From Fulvivirga ligni (GTDB lineage Bacteria; Bacteroidota; Bacteroidia; Cytophagales; Cyclobacteriaceae), in NCBI RefSeq assembly GCF_021389935.1, contig NZ_CP089979.1:248001-312000 (forward strand): 64,000 bases of DNA. The letters run 5' to 3'. Positions 37,461 through 45,778 of the stretch are shown here, in pieces. Positions within the stretch are counted from its first letter, which is position 1; each line of letters starts with the position of its first letter. The notes beneath the pieces are model-generated. The model saw only the letters and a program-made list of their open reading frames with translations. It was not told the DNA's origin and did no database searches. The position numbers and the translations under genes are program-made.

Positions 37461-38777
37461 ATGATTATCTACAAATTTGGAGGAACATCGGTCGGTTTAC
37501 CCGAACGAATGCACACAGTGGCAGACCTCATTACAGCAGATAATGAACCTAAAATAGTGGTTTTATCAGCTGTATCCGGCACTACAAATTCTTTAGTTGA
37601 AATTGGCGAATTACTTCTTGCCAAGAAACAGAAGGAGGCCAAGGATAAGGTGGGTAATCTTAAGAAACACTACGATCAATTTATAGACAATTTATATTCT
37701 ACAGAAGAAGGTAAATCTAAAGGAACCGAGCTTATTCATAGCTTCTTTAATGACATAGATGCTCTGACAAGTATTCCTGACTTCAATGAAGGTAATAACA
37801 AAACATTATTGGCCTTTGGTGAAATTATGTCTACCAACCTTTTTCACCAATACTTACTTGAGGCTGATATAGATAACGCTCTTTTGCCGGCTCTTGATTT
37901 CATGAGCATTGATGAAGATGCTGAGCCAAGAATTGACAGCATTTCTACCGAGCTTAAAAAAATATTAGACAGCCAGGACAAGAAGCAAATCTATATTACA
38001 CAAGGATTTATTTGTAGAAACCACGAAGGTAAAACAGACAACTTACAAAGAGGTGGCAGTGACTACACAGCTTCCCTCGTAGGTGCAGCTATAGCAGCCA
38101 AAGAAGTACAAATTTGGACTGACATAGATGGTATGCATAATAATGACCCTAGAGTGGTAGACAGCACGTTCCCTATTTCAGAGCTTAGCTTTGATGAAGC
38201 TGCCGAGCTTGCATATTTCGGGGCTAAAATATTGCATCCATCGTCTATTCTACCTGCTCAAAAATTTGGTATTCCTGTAAGACTTAAAAGTACTCTTAAC
38301 CCTGAAGCCGCTGGAACGGTAATACACAACACAACCGGCAGTGCAGATATAAAGGCTATAGCCGCTAAAGATGGTATTACGGCCATAAAGATTAAGTCTA
38401 CGAGAATGCTATTGGCACATGGCTTCTTGAGAAGATTGTTTGAGGTATTTGAAAAATATAAAACTTCAATAGACATGATCACCACTTCAGAGGTGGCTGT
38501 ATCCGTAACTATTGACAATGCCTCTCACCTTCAAGAAATTGTAGATGAGCTTTCAAATTTCGGCTTTGTAGAGGTAGATAATAACCAAAGTATTGTTTGT
38601 ATAGTAGGAAGCATGCTCACCAATAAGCAAGGAGCCTTAAAGAAAATATTTGATTCTCTGGGTGACCTGCCTATTAGAATGGTGTCTTATGGTGGCAGCA
38701 AAAACAACGTATCCATTCTTATTGACAGTAAATTTAAGACAGATGCATTGGTGAAGCTAAATACTATCTTCGCTTAA
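37461..38777 (+). CDS. lysC: aspartate kinase (monofunctional)
   Basis: A 438-residue enzyme for the first step of Lys/Thr/Met synthesis. The N-terminal kinase signature is IYKFGGTSVG. The block RGGSDYTASLVGAAIAA and WTDIDGMHNNDPR follow. Two ACT domains occupy about residues 300-438, the site of feedback control. There is no fused homoserine dehydrogenase. It ends before a bidirectional terminator shared with the convergent antiporter gene. Confidence 0.93.
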   Translation: MIIYKFGGTSVGLPERMHTVADLITADNEPKIVVLSAVSGTTNSLVEIGELLLAKKQKEAKDKVGNLKKHYDQFIDNLYSTEEGKSKGTELIHSFFNDIDALTSIPDFNEGNNKTLLAFGEIMSTNLFHQYLLEADIDNALLPALDFMSIDEDAEPRIDSISTELKKILDSQDKKQIYITQGFICRNHEGKTDNLQRGGSDYTASLVGAAIAAKEVQIWTDIDGMHNNDPRVVDSTFPISELSFDEAAELAYFGAKILHPSSILPAQKFGIPVRLKSTLNPEAAGTVIHNTTGSADIKAIAAKDGITAIKIKSTRMLLAHGFLRRLFEVFEKYKTSIDMITTSEVAVSVTIDNASHLQEIVDELSNFGFVEVDNNQSIVCIVGSMLTNKQGALKKIFDSLGDLPIRMVSYGGSKNNVSILIDSKFKTDALVKLNTIFA

Positions 38778-38796
38778 GCAGATACTTTAATAAATT

Positions 38797-38832
38797 AAAA
38801 AGGCCATTTGATTCATTTCAAATGGCCTTTTT
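38797..38832. terminator. bidirectional terminator between lysC and nhaD
   Basis: A 13-bp stem aaaaaggccattt/aaatggccttttt with a 10-base loop. It lies between convergent genes and has A-run and T-run at its ends. Confidence 0.9.
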
Positions 38833-38855
38833 AATTATATTTTACTCCTAATCTT

Positions 38856-40376
38856 TTATATAAAGGCAAAGAATACCAGCCATACCAACACCAATAGAGG
38901 AAGAAGAAACGGGATCGAAAATCTTATTATATATCCAAAGAATGAAGGCATTTTAATACCTATTTGCTCTGCAATAGACTTCACCATAAAATTAGGTCCG
39001 TTACCTATATATGTAAATGCTCCGAAGAACACTGCAGCAATGGATATAGCTTTGAGGTCTAGCACACTATCATGAAAAACGCCTCCATTAGCAAAATCCA
39101 CTACTTGAGAAATATTACTTATATCACCACCTTGAGAAGCCATTGCCGCCGTCAGGAAATTTAGGTAAGTAGGGGCATTATCTAAGAATCCAGACAACAT
39201 GCCAGTACCCCAATATAATGTATTATGACTAATTAACTTAGATCCTTCCGGAGATGCCGCAAAACCACTCACTATCTCCAATGCAGGCATCATAGTACCA
39301 AAAATACCAATGAAGATAAAGGCCACTTCTCTTATGGGTTCGAAGCTAAATTCATTCCCATCTATAGCCCTTTTATTTGCAAACTTGTAGGAACAGAATG
39401 CAACTCCAAGCATGATAATTTCTCTTAGAAATGAGAACTTTTGACCATCATAATGAATGGCAGGCACCCAGCTTATAACATTAGGATCCAGAAATACGGA
39501 ACCAATAACCACTGCCAGCCAAACGAAATTTCTAAAGCCTACCAGCTTAATTTTGTTGGTATAAGTTATCTCTTCATCAGAAAGGCCATAATTAGATTTG
39601 TTTCTCCTATCTAAAATATAAAACGCCACTAATAATAGTACCAATGCAAATAACCAGGCAACTATGTTATGCTCTAAAGTCCAGAAGAACGGTATTCCTT
39701 TTAAGAATCCCAGGAACAATGGAGGATCTCCAATTGGTGTTAATGAACCACCAATGTTACTTACCGAGAAAATAAAGAATATGATATGATATGCTTTTAT
39801 TCTGGTCTTGTTCAATCTGATGTACGGCCTAACCAAAAGCATTGATGCACCGGTAGTCCCAATCAGGTTAGCCACAATAGCGCCCACAAATAGCAATATA
39901 ACATTGGCCATTGGCGTAGACTTCTTGTCGATATCAATCATGATACCACCTGAGGCGATGTATAGCGATGCCAATAATGCTATGAACTGAACATATTCTG
40001 CCAAAGCGTGTATCGGTGCATGTGTATTATGAAGCCCAAAGAGGTAGTACAAAACCACCAGTACTGCCAGTGCAATGGCTACTATTGGATAGTTTTTATG
40101 CCAAAGGTGCTCATAAAACAACGGCCCAGTGGCTATCATTAACAATAGGATAACGAAAGGAATTATGGTCCAGCCCGGAGGTGCGTGATGAGCTGCCTCT
40201 GCATGCCCTTCTCCATGGCCTTCTGCGTGTTGAGCCTGCCCATGTTTCTCTTCTTCCTGAACTATTTCTGAGGTAGTGGTTTCTGATACCTTGGCGGACT
40301 CACTAGCGCCAAAGGAAGATAACGAGGCAGTAAATAAAAATAAAACCAGTAATAATCTTAAAAGCGCTTTACTCAC
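38856..40376 (-). CDS. nhaD: NhaD-type sodium:proton antiporter with a His-rich N-terminal segment
   Basis: A 506-residue membrane protein with about twelve segments. Blocks such as SNIGGSLTPIGDPPLFLGFLKG, SGFLDNAPTYLNFL and GNGPNFMVKSIAEQ are typical of NhaD in the ion-transporter superfamily. It exchanges Na+ for H+ at the inner membrane. A signal-like first segment (residues 1-24) is followed by a stretch of about 25 residues with six His and several Glu, just before the first transport segment; this may sense pH or bind metal (inference). Confidence 0.9.
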   Translation of the reverse strand: MSKALLRLLLVLFLFTASLSSFGASESAKVSETTTSEIVQEEEKHGQAQHAEGHGEGHAEAAHHAPPGWTIIPFVILLLMIATGPLFYEHLWHKNYPIVAIALAVLVVLYYLFGLHNTHAPIHALAEYVQFIALLASLYIASGGIMIDIDKKSTPMANVILLFVGAIVANLIGTTGASMLLVRPYIRLNKTRIKAYHIIFFIFSVSNIGGSLTPIGDPPLFLGFLKGIPFFWTLEHNIVAWLFALVLLLVAFYILDRRNKSNYGLSDEEITYTNKIKLVGFRNFVWLAVVIGSVFLDPNVISWVPAIHYDGQKFSFLREIIMLGVAFCSYKFANKRAIDGNEFSFEPIREVAFIFIGIFGTMMPALEIVSGFAASPEGSKLISHNTLYWGTGMLSGFLDNAPTYLNFLTAAMASQGGDISNISQVVDFANGGVFHDSVLDLKAISIAAVFFGAFTYIGNGPNFMVKSIAEQIGIKMPSFFGYIIRFSIPFLLPLLVLVWLVFFAFI

Positions 40377-40526
40377 TAATTTGAATTTTTTCTACAATTA
40401 CTTTAAATAATAGGATTTTTTCAAGTGAAATACAGTACATCCGAATATACAATTCTCAAAGGTATGTAATCTAATGAAAATCCTCTGTTCTTATAAATTA
40501 ATTAGAGGTTAAAAATTTATAAGCGG

Positions 40527-41768
40527 TTATACCAACAGACTAAGTGCACTTTCAAACGAAGTTTTTGCTATTTCAGTCTTTTTGCTGTTTAGCTCATAAG
40601 TTTTCATAAGAGCTTTTTTTATACATTCAGAGGTATCTGAGAAAATATCTTCATCTTCCAGGCCTACTTCATTCTCCATAAGATACGCAAAAACTCTGGC
40701 CATGCCACAGTTAGCAATGAAGTCTGGTATTACCGAAAAGTTACTATCAGCATATAAGCCGGTTGGCCCAAAAAATATTTCAGGGTCGGCAAAAGGCACA
40801 TTAGCGCCACATGAAAACACCTCAAGCCCGGAATTGATCATTCTCTCCACCTGATCACGAGTGATTAAACGGGAAGCTGCAGCAGGAATGAATACTTCAA
40901 ACTCCAAATCCCAGATTTTCTCATTAATCTCTTCAAAAGAAATTAATTCCGGAGACACCAGCTGATTGCCTTTTCTATTTAAGAACAATTCGGTTATCTC
41001 TTCATGACTAAACCCTTCTTGGTTCATAACCCCACCATTTCTATCAATAACACCTACCACTTTTACTCCCATCTGAGATAGGTAAAACCCAGCTGCGGCA
41101 CCTACATTACCCCAACCCTGGATTACAGCTCTTTTTGCAGTAACGTCACCACCCCAAATAGTGTAATAATGTTTGATAGCCTCAGACACACCATAACCCG
41201 TGATCATATCGGCCACGGTATATTTCTTCTTTATGTTTGGAGAGTAACTCTCATTTTCCAACACTTTGATCACTCCTTGTCTTAATTGACCAATCCTATT
41301 AATGATCTGAGCTTCTGTTGGCTGAAAATGTCCGTGAAATACACCTTCCTGAGGATGCCAAACACCCACATCTTCTGTGATAGGTATCACCTCGTGAATT
41401 TCATCTACATTTAAGTCTCCTCCTGTACCGTAATAATATTTTAATAGTGGTTTTACAGCGGCATACCATCTTTCTAAAACTCCTTGTTTACGGGGATCTT
41501 CAGGGTCAAAGTTAATCCCTGATTTAGCGCCCCCTATCGGCGGACCTGATACGGTAAACTTCACCTCCATGGTTTTAGCCAGTGACACTACCTCATTCTT
41601 ATCCAAGCCCTTGCGCATTCTGGTTCCTCCGCCAGCTGCTCCTCCTCTCAAAGAGTTGATCACTACCCAGCCTTCGGCCTCCGTTTCACTATCGCTCCAC
41701 TCAAAGACTATTTCCGGTCTCTTATTTTCAAATTTCTCTAATAATTCTTTCATAGCATCCAATTTCAT
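40527..41768 (-). CDS. Glu/Leu/Phe/Val family amino-acid dehydrogenase
   Basis: A 413-residue NAD(P)-dependent oxidative deaminase. The glycine-rich substrate block GGAAGGGTRMRKGLDKNEV and GPPIGGAKSGINFDP (catalytic Lys) are clear, as is GWGNVGAAAGFYLSQMGV in the Rossmann domain. Which amino acid is used cannot be told; glutamate is most common. A TAnnTTTG-type element lies just upstream on the minus strand, so it may be transcribed apart from the lanthipeptide/anmK unit that precedes it. Confidence 0.88.
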   Translation of the reverse strand: MKLDAMKELLEKFENKRPEIVFEWSDSETEAEGWVVINSLRGGAAGGGTRMRKGLDKNEVVSLAKTMEVKFTVSGPPIGGAKSGINFDPEDPRKQGVLERWYAAVKPLLKYYYGTGGDLNVDEIHEVIPITEDVGVWHPQEGVFHGHFQPTEAQIINRIGQLRQGVIKVLENESYSPNIKKKYTVADMITGYGVSEAIKHYYTIWGGDVTAKRAVIQGWGNVGAAAGFYLSQMGVKVVGVIDRNGGVMNQEGFSHEEITELFLNRKGNQLVSPELISFEEINEKIWDLEFEVFIPAAASRLITRDQVERMINSGLEVFSCGANVPFADPEIFFGPTGLYADSNFSVIPDFIANCGMARVFAYLMENEVGLEDEDIFSDTSECIKKALMKTYELNSKKTEIAKTSFESALSLLV

Positions 41769-41775
41769 GAGGCCT

Positions 41776-41783
41776 CAAATCTA
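41776..41783 (-). promoter_or_regulatory. Bacteroidota -7 element (TAGATTTG) upstream of the amino-acid dehydrogenase
   Basis: Exact TAnnTTTG match on the minus strand, 7 bases before the ATG, implying a near-leaderless transcript if used. No clear -33 box. Confidence 0.4.
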
Positions 41784-41798
41784 AGGAAAAGAAAGGAC

Positions 41799-42869
41799 TC
41801 ACTTAAACCCCACACTCACACCTCCACAAGTATCCTGGCTTGCACCGGTAACGCTAGACAAACAGTTTGATTGCCCTGTCACTTTTAAAACGCCCAAAAA
41901 AGCAAAAATCAACGCCTCTTTAAAGCCAATCACTTCTTTATTGGGAATTATCACTTCGGTATTCTTGCCAGAATGAAAGTTTATTCTCTCTATTAAATAA
42001 TTGTTAAATGCTCCACCACCTGTAATCAGGAGCTTAGTATTGGGCTTGGAGATTGTGCGAGCTATTTGAATGGCAAAATTCTCAACACAGGTGGCTAAGA
42101 GGTCTTCGTTAGTGTATCCCTTTTGCTCTAGCAGTGGAAAAAAGTTCTTCTCCATCCATTCGAATCCTAATGATTTAGGAGCGGACGCTGAATAAAATGG
42201 CAAATCATTCAAAACCCTCAACAACGAATCATCCACCTGTCCTGATCGAGCGAGGCTCCCCTCATGATCATATGATTTACCAAACCGGGCCGCAAGATGA
42301 TTTAAAGCCATATTACAAGGTGAAATATCAAAGGCTATTCTATCTCCATCATTTTCATAAGAAATATTAGCAATGCCCCCCAAATTAAGGCAGTAATCAT
42401 AATCAGCGAAAAGCAGTCTGTCCCCGATTGGCACCAATGGAGCTCCCTGTCCACCATGAGCAACATCTAATGACCTAAAATCACCAATAACCGGCAATCC
42501 TGTTTTAGCAGAGATATCATTTATATTTCCAATTTGTAAAGTAAAACCATTTTCAGGCTGATGAAATACGGTATGCCCATGAGATGATATAAAATCGACC
42601 TCTAATTCATATTTATCAACAAATTCTTGCACCGACTTACCAATATAATTACCCAAATCATGATCAAGCTGAGTGAGTTGCTGGCCTGAAAGTGTAGTGC
42701 TTTCCATCAACCTTTCAATCATCTCCTGCGGATACTCTAAGGTTTCTGCTTGAATAATTTTAAAGCTCCATTGATCATCCAACTGAAATTGGCAGTAGCA
42801 AATATCCAGACCATCAAGAGAGGTGCCGGACATTAGACCTATTACTTTAAAATGAGTTTTATTTTTCAT
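41799..42869 (-). CDS. anmK: anhydro-N-acetylmuramic acid kinase
   Basis: A 356-residue sugar kinase of peptidoglycan recycling; it converts 1,6-anhydro-MurNAc to MurNAc-6-phosphate. The signature GLMSGTSLDGLDICYC lies at residues 11-26. The blocks SSHGHTVFHQP, LNLGGIANISY and FDISPCNMALNHLA are also typical. Its ATG overlaps the stop of the LanC gene by 4 bases, so it is probably transcribed and translated together with the lanthipeptide enzymes. Function from family is firm; the reason for this coupling is unknown. Confidence 0.93.
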   Translation of the reverse strand: MKNKTHFKVIGLMSGTSLDGLDICYCQFQLDDQWSFKIIQAETLEYPQEMIERLMESTTLSGQQLTQLDHDLGNYIGKSVQEFVDKYELEVDFISSHGHTVFHQPENGFTLQIGNINDISAKTGLPVIGDFRSLDVAHGGQGAPLVPIGDRLLFADYDYCLNLGGIANISYENDGDRIAFDISPCNMALNHLAARFGKSYDHEGSLARSGQVDDSLLRVLNDLPFYSASAPKSLGFEWMEKNFFPLLEQKGYTNEDLLATCVENFAIQIARTISKPNTKLLITGGGAFNNYLIERINFHSGKNTEVIIPNKEVIGFKEALIFAFLGVLKVTGQSNCLSSVTGASQDTCGGVSVGFK

Positions 42870-44779
42870 CTTTCTACTACTAACATTCCTGATAAAAGGT
42901 ATTGTTTAATTTGAGCTAATGCAGCACTTTCCACTTGCACCCTTTCATCCTCATTATTTACTTCACATAAGTTAACAACATTCTTAATTACTATTCCAAT
43001 TTTAGAAGGTAGAAGAAAATTTTTTATAACTGCATGAGAGAATTCATCTAAGAAATATTCATGAACCCCCAAAGGCCCTGGCGCTAATAAGGCATATTCA
43101 CCGTCCACAGATTCAGCTTCAGGGTAATCAGCAAGCTCATTATCATCTGGAATTTTCAGAACAGCACCCAGTAAATCTTTGTCACTGAGTAGTAATGATT
43201 TATTATTTTCTATCTCCACAATTGCTTTTAAATGTCTGTAAGCATCACTTCGATCTTTGCTATCCAAGCTCAATTTTAACAGGTCATAACTCCATTTGGA
43301 CTTAACAGATGCATCTAAATTATCTGAAACAACCGCCAACTCATCAGTTACATACTTCAAAAAACTTATGTTGAAATTTGGCTTGACCAGCTTGATAAGA
43401 AAAGAACCTGATAACGGAAAACATCTATTAAATAATCTTTCAAACAGCTGGTCTTTAGTTAATGATAAAATACCTCCAGCATTTTCACCAAAAACCTTTG
43501 ATAATTCAGGCTTTAAAATAGTAGGACTGCTTATCTTACCTTTTGACACCAATAGATAAAAATATCCAATTCCGGCATCACCCATGAACAAACTAATATC
43601 GGTTTTATCTTTGGCAAATGCATAACCAGAATTATAATAGCCATATTGGTTGTACGAATCCAAGCTCCTTTTTGCAACCTTCTCAACTAACGAATAATAC
43701 TCATTTGCATTATTGAACCTATCTAACTCCATCAAAAATAAAGCATTGCCTCCACCTCCATGACACAAAACAAAGCAACCCGGCAAAGCATTAATATTTT
43801 CAAGGCTCTCCACTGTTTTAGTTGCAGCGCGATTTAGATCTCTTAAATAATCAGATTTCCCCAATACCTGAAAGGCCTTAATTCTGGAAAGTCCAACCCC
43901 CGGAGCACCATGACACCATGCGATCATATCCTTTTCCTGAAAGAAAAATCCTTTATTACCATCGAGATATTCCTTTTTTTGAATCTCAAAAGATTCGTTA
44001 TCGTAAAAACCATTTCTTAAATCTGGCCAATTATTTATCTCATGCTTAAAATGACTATTTTCATAGGCAAAGGCCTGTGTTGCGATATAATAGAAGGTAT
44101 CATTTTGAAAGTACTTGCCGAGCTCCAGAAAAACATAGCCTACTCCTGCTACTCCATGAGAAAAGCCACATAATCCTTTGCTGGCCTTTGCATTCCTATC
44201 CCAATAAAAACCTTCCTCATGTACATTGATTCGGTTGACCAAGTGCTGAACATAGATCTTAATTTTCTCTAAAACTAAATCATTCTTAGTTGTTGCATGA
44301 ATATGCAAAAGACCTAACAATGTGCCTGAAATGCCATTGATAAGATCATCTACTATGGGCTTCTCATCTAAAAAAGTATCACAATCTTTTATTAAGCTTA
44401 ACGCCTTCTGGCTATATTCCGGATTGCCCAAATATTCACCAATTTCAATCAAAGTGGAAGCCACCCCCACTCTACCCGTGTAAAATGAATAATATTTTGT
44501 TGGGTGTTTCGCACAGTAATCCAATAGCCAATCAACCCCTTTAATTACAGCTTCTTGGTATCTATTATAGTTAGTTTCTTTATACAATTCTAAAAGAAAA
44601 TAGATGATACCAGAAACTCCAGAATAAAGACTTTCAGAAGCACTGTATTCCATCTCATTGTGATCTAACAGACTAAGTGTTTCCCAACTGAATCCTTTTT
44701 CAGTGATCTCAACTTCATCCAACAGCCGGTCAGCTATGGCTATAGATGCCTTTAAATATTCATTATCTCTTATTTTCAT
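42866..44779 (-). CDS. LanC-family lanthionine synthetase (cyclase) with C-terminal extension
   Basis: A 637-residue protein. Residues 1 to about 415 form the LanC alpha-toroid. The acid/base His208 lies in GLCGFSHGVAGVGY, and the zinc ligands are Cys289 (AWCHGAPGVG) and Cys339-His340 (LCHGGGGN), the same pattern as NisC. It would add Cys thiols to dehydro-residues of the precursor to form (methyl)lanthionine rings. About 220 residues follow that ordinary LanC proteins (about 400 residues) lack; the last 70 look like a small winged-helix or recognition-type domain (inference). Its start overlaps the upstream elimination-domain gene by 4 bases (ATGA). Confidence 0.9.
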   Translation of the reverse strand: MKIRDNEYLKASIAIADRLLDEVEITEKGFSWETLSLLDHNEMEYSASESLYSGVSGIIYFLLELYKETNYNRYQEAVIKGVDWLLDYCAKHPTKYYSFYTGRVGVASTLIEIGEYLGNPEYSQKALSLIKDCDTFLDEKPIVDDLINGISGTLLGLLHIHATTKNDLVLEKIKIYVQHLVNRINVHEEGFYWDRNAKASKGLCGFSHGVAGVGYVFLELGKYFQNDTFYYIATQAFAYENSHFKHEINNWPDLRNGFYDNESFEIQKKEYLDGNKGFFFQEKDMIAWCHGAPGVGLSRIKAFQVLGKSDYLRDLNRAATKTVESLENINALPGCFVLCHGGGGNALFLMELDRFNNANEYYSLVEKVAKRSLDSYNQYGYYNSGYAFAKDKTDISLFMGDAGIGYFYLLVSKGKISSPTILKPELSKVFGENAGGILSLTKDQLFERLFNRCFPLSGSFLIKLVKPNFNISFLKYVTDELAVVSDNLDASVKSKWSYDLLKLSLDSKDRSDAYRHLKAIVEIENNKSLLLSDKDLLGAVLKIPDDNELADYPEAESVDGEYALLAPGPLGVHEYFLDEFSHAVIKNFLLPSKIGIVIKNVVNLCEVNNEDERVQVESAALAQIKQYLLSGMLVVER

Positions 44780-45777
44780 TGAATCACTTTAAAACTTTCA
44801 GACATTAGATAGGCAAGATAACCTTCATCTTGGTTTTTGATTCCAAGTCTATTATTGGTCATATGTATGAAGCTATCATATACTGACCACAGCCTTTTAT
44901 TCTGTTCAGAGATTTTAAGAGTTTTATACAGTTCGAAGAGATTTGGATAAGAAAAACTCTCAGAATCTACCTCACCAATCATCTCTTTAGTAATTTGTTG
45001 ATTCGAGATTACCCAATCATTCAAAAAATCTTGTTCAAAATCTTCATTCTTCTTTAAGGCGTGCCATATGGTTTCAACATATGGAATCAAAACATTCTTT
45101 TGAGCGGCTAAATTAGACTTAAAGGCGTTCAGCGTATACTCTTTGCGCTTATCTAATTCCTCTTTCGTGATATTTTTATCGTAAACATGATAGGCCCTGG
45201 GAAACCAATTTTGAAAAACCTGATTGAAAAATAACTGCGCCTCAGATTCATTCATTCCTGCCGCATAAGCAAAACTTAAATGCAACTGAATACCTGCTCC
45301 CAATATGCTTGAATAGTCCCAATCCTTGTAATTATCTCTCAGTATACCTAATACGACAGAAGATGACGCCTGAAACTGTTTCTCAGCAATAGGTAGTAGA
45401 GAGCTACCACCGTACCTTACTGTTTCTGGTTCATAAGGCAGGTATTGGATAGAATTATTATCATACCAGCCAGCCATATCATGGGCATTATAATCATTTC
45501 TGTGGGAGGGGTACTTCCTAAGATAGCTGTTAATGTGACCTGACAATAAAGGCTTTAAGAACTTACCAAAAGCATCTTTGTCCGCCTTTAGCCTTAGTCT
45601 AATATGAGGTCCTTTTTCCCAGTATCTTATAAAAAAAAACTGATCGATAGAGTTCTGAAATTCGTCACTCATTATCAGGGGCGATAAGCTTTCTGTAAGA
45701 AAATTTTCCCAAGGCTCTGAATAATAGATATGCACTGCCATCCATTCTTTTTCCACATCTGGTTTATACACCCTCAT
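44776..45777 (-). CDS. lanthipeptide dehydratase, separate elimination domain (SpaB_C/thiopeptide-type)
   Basis: A 333-residue protein with the marks of the C-terminal glutamate-elimination domain of LanB: WMAVHIYYSEPWENFL near the N-terminus, RYWEKGPHIRLRL at 51-63 and YLPYEPETVRYGG. In nisin-type LanB this domain is fused to the dehydratase; here it is its own gene, as in pinensin-type clusters. It would remove glutamate from glutamylated Ser/Thr to give Dha/Dhb. The ATG at 45777 is chosen because it gives a normal N-terminus and starts one base after the stop of the upstream dehydratase gene; a longer frame would overlap that gene. Confidence 0.9.
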   Translation of the reverse strand: MRVYKPDVEKEWMAVHIYYSEPWENFLTESLSPLIMSDEFQNSIDQFFFIRYWEKGPHIRLRLKADKDAFGKFLKPLLSGHINSYLRKYPSHRNDYNAHDMAGWYDNNSIQYLPYEPETVRYGGSSLLPIAEKQFQASSSVVLGILRDNYKDWDYSSILGAGIQLHLSFAYAAGMNESEAQLFFNQVFQNWFPRAYHVYDKNITKEELDKRKEYTLNAFKSNLAAQKNVLIPYVETIWHALKKNEDFEQDFLNDWVISNQQITKEMIGEVDSESFSYPNLFELYKTLKISEQNKRLWSVYDSFIHMTNNRLGIKNQDEGYLAYLMSESFKVIQ

Positions 45778-45778
45778 A

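Noticed and set aside
40527-42869. Amino-acid dehydrogenase as part of the lanthipeptide operon
   Set aside because: It has its own TAnnTTTG element and a 30-base gap after anmK, and no known role in such clusters; only anmK is directly coupled to LanC.
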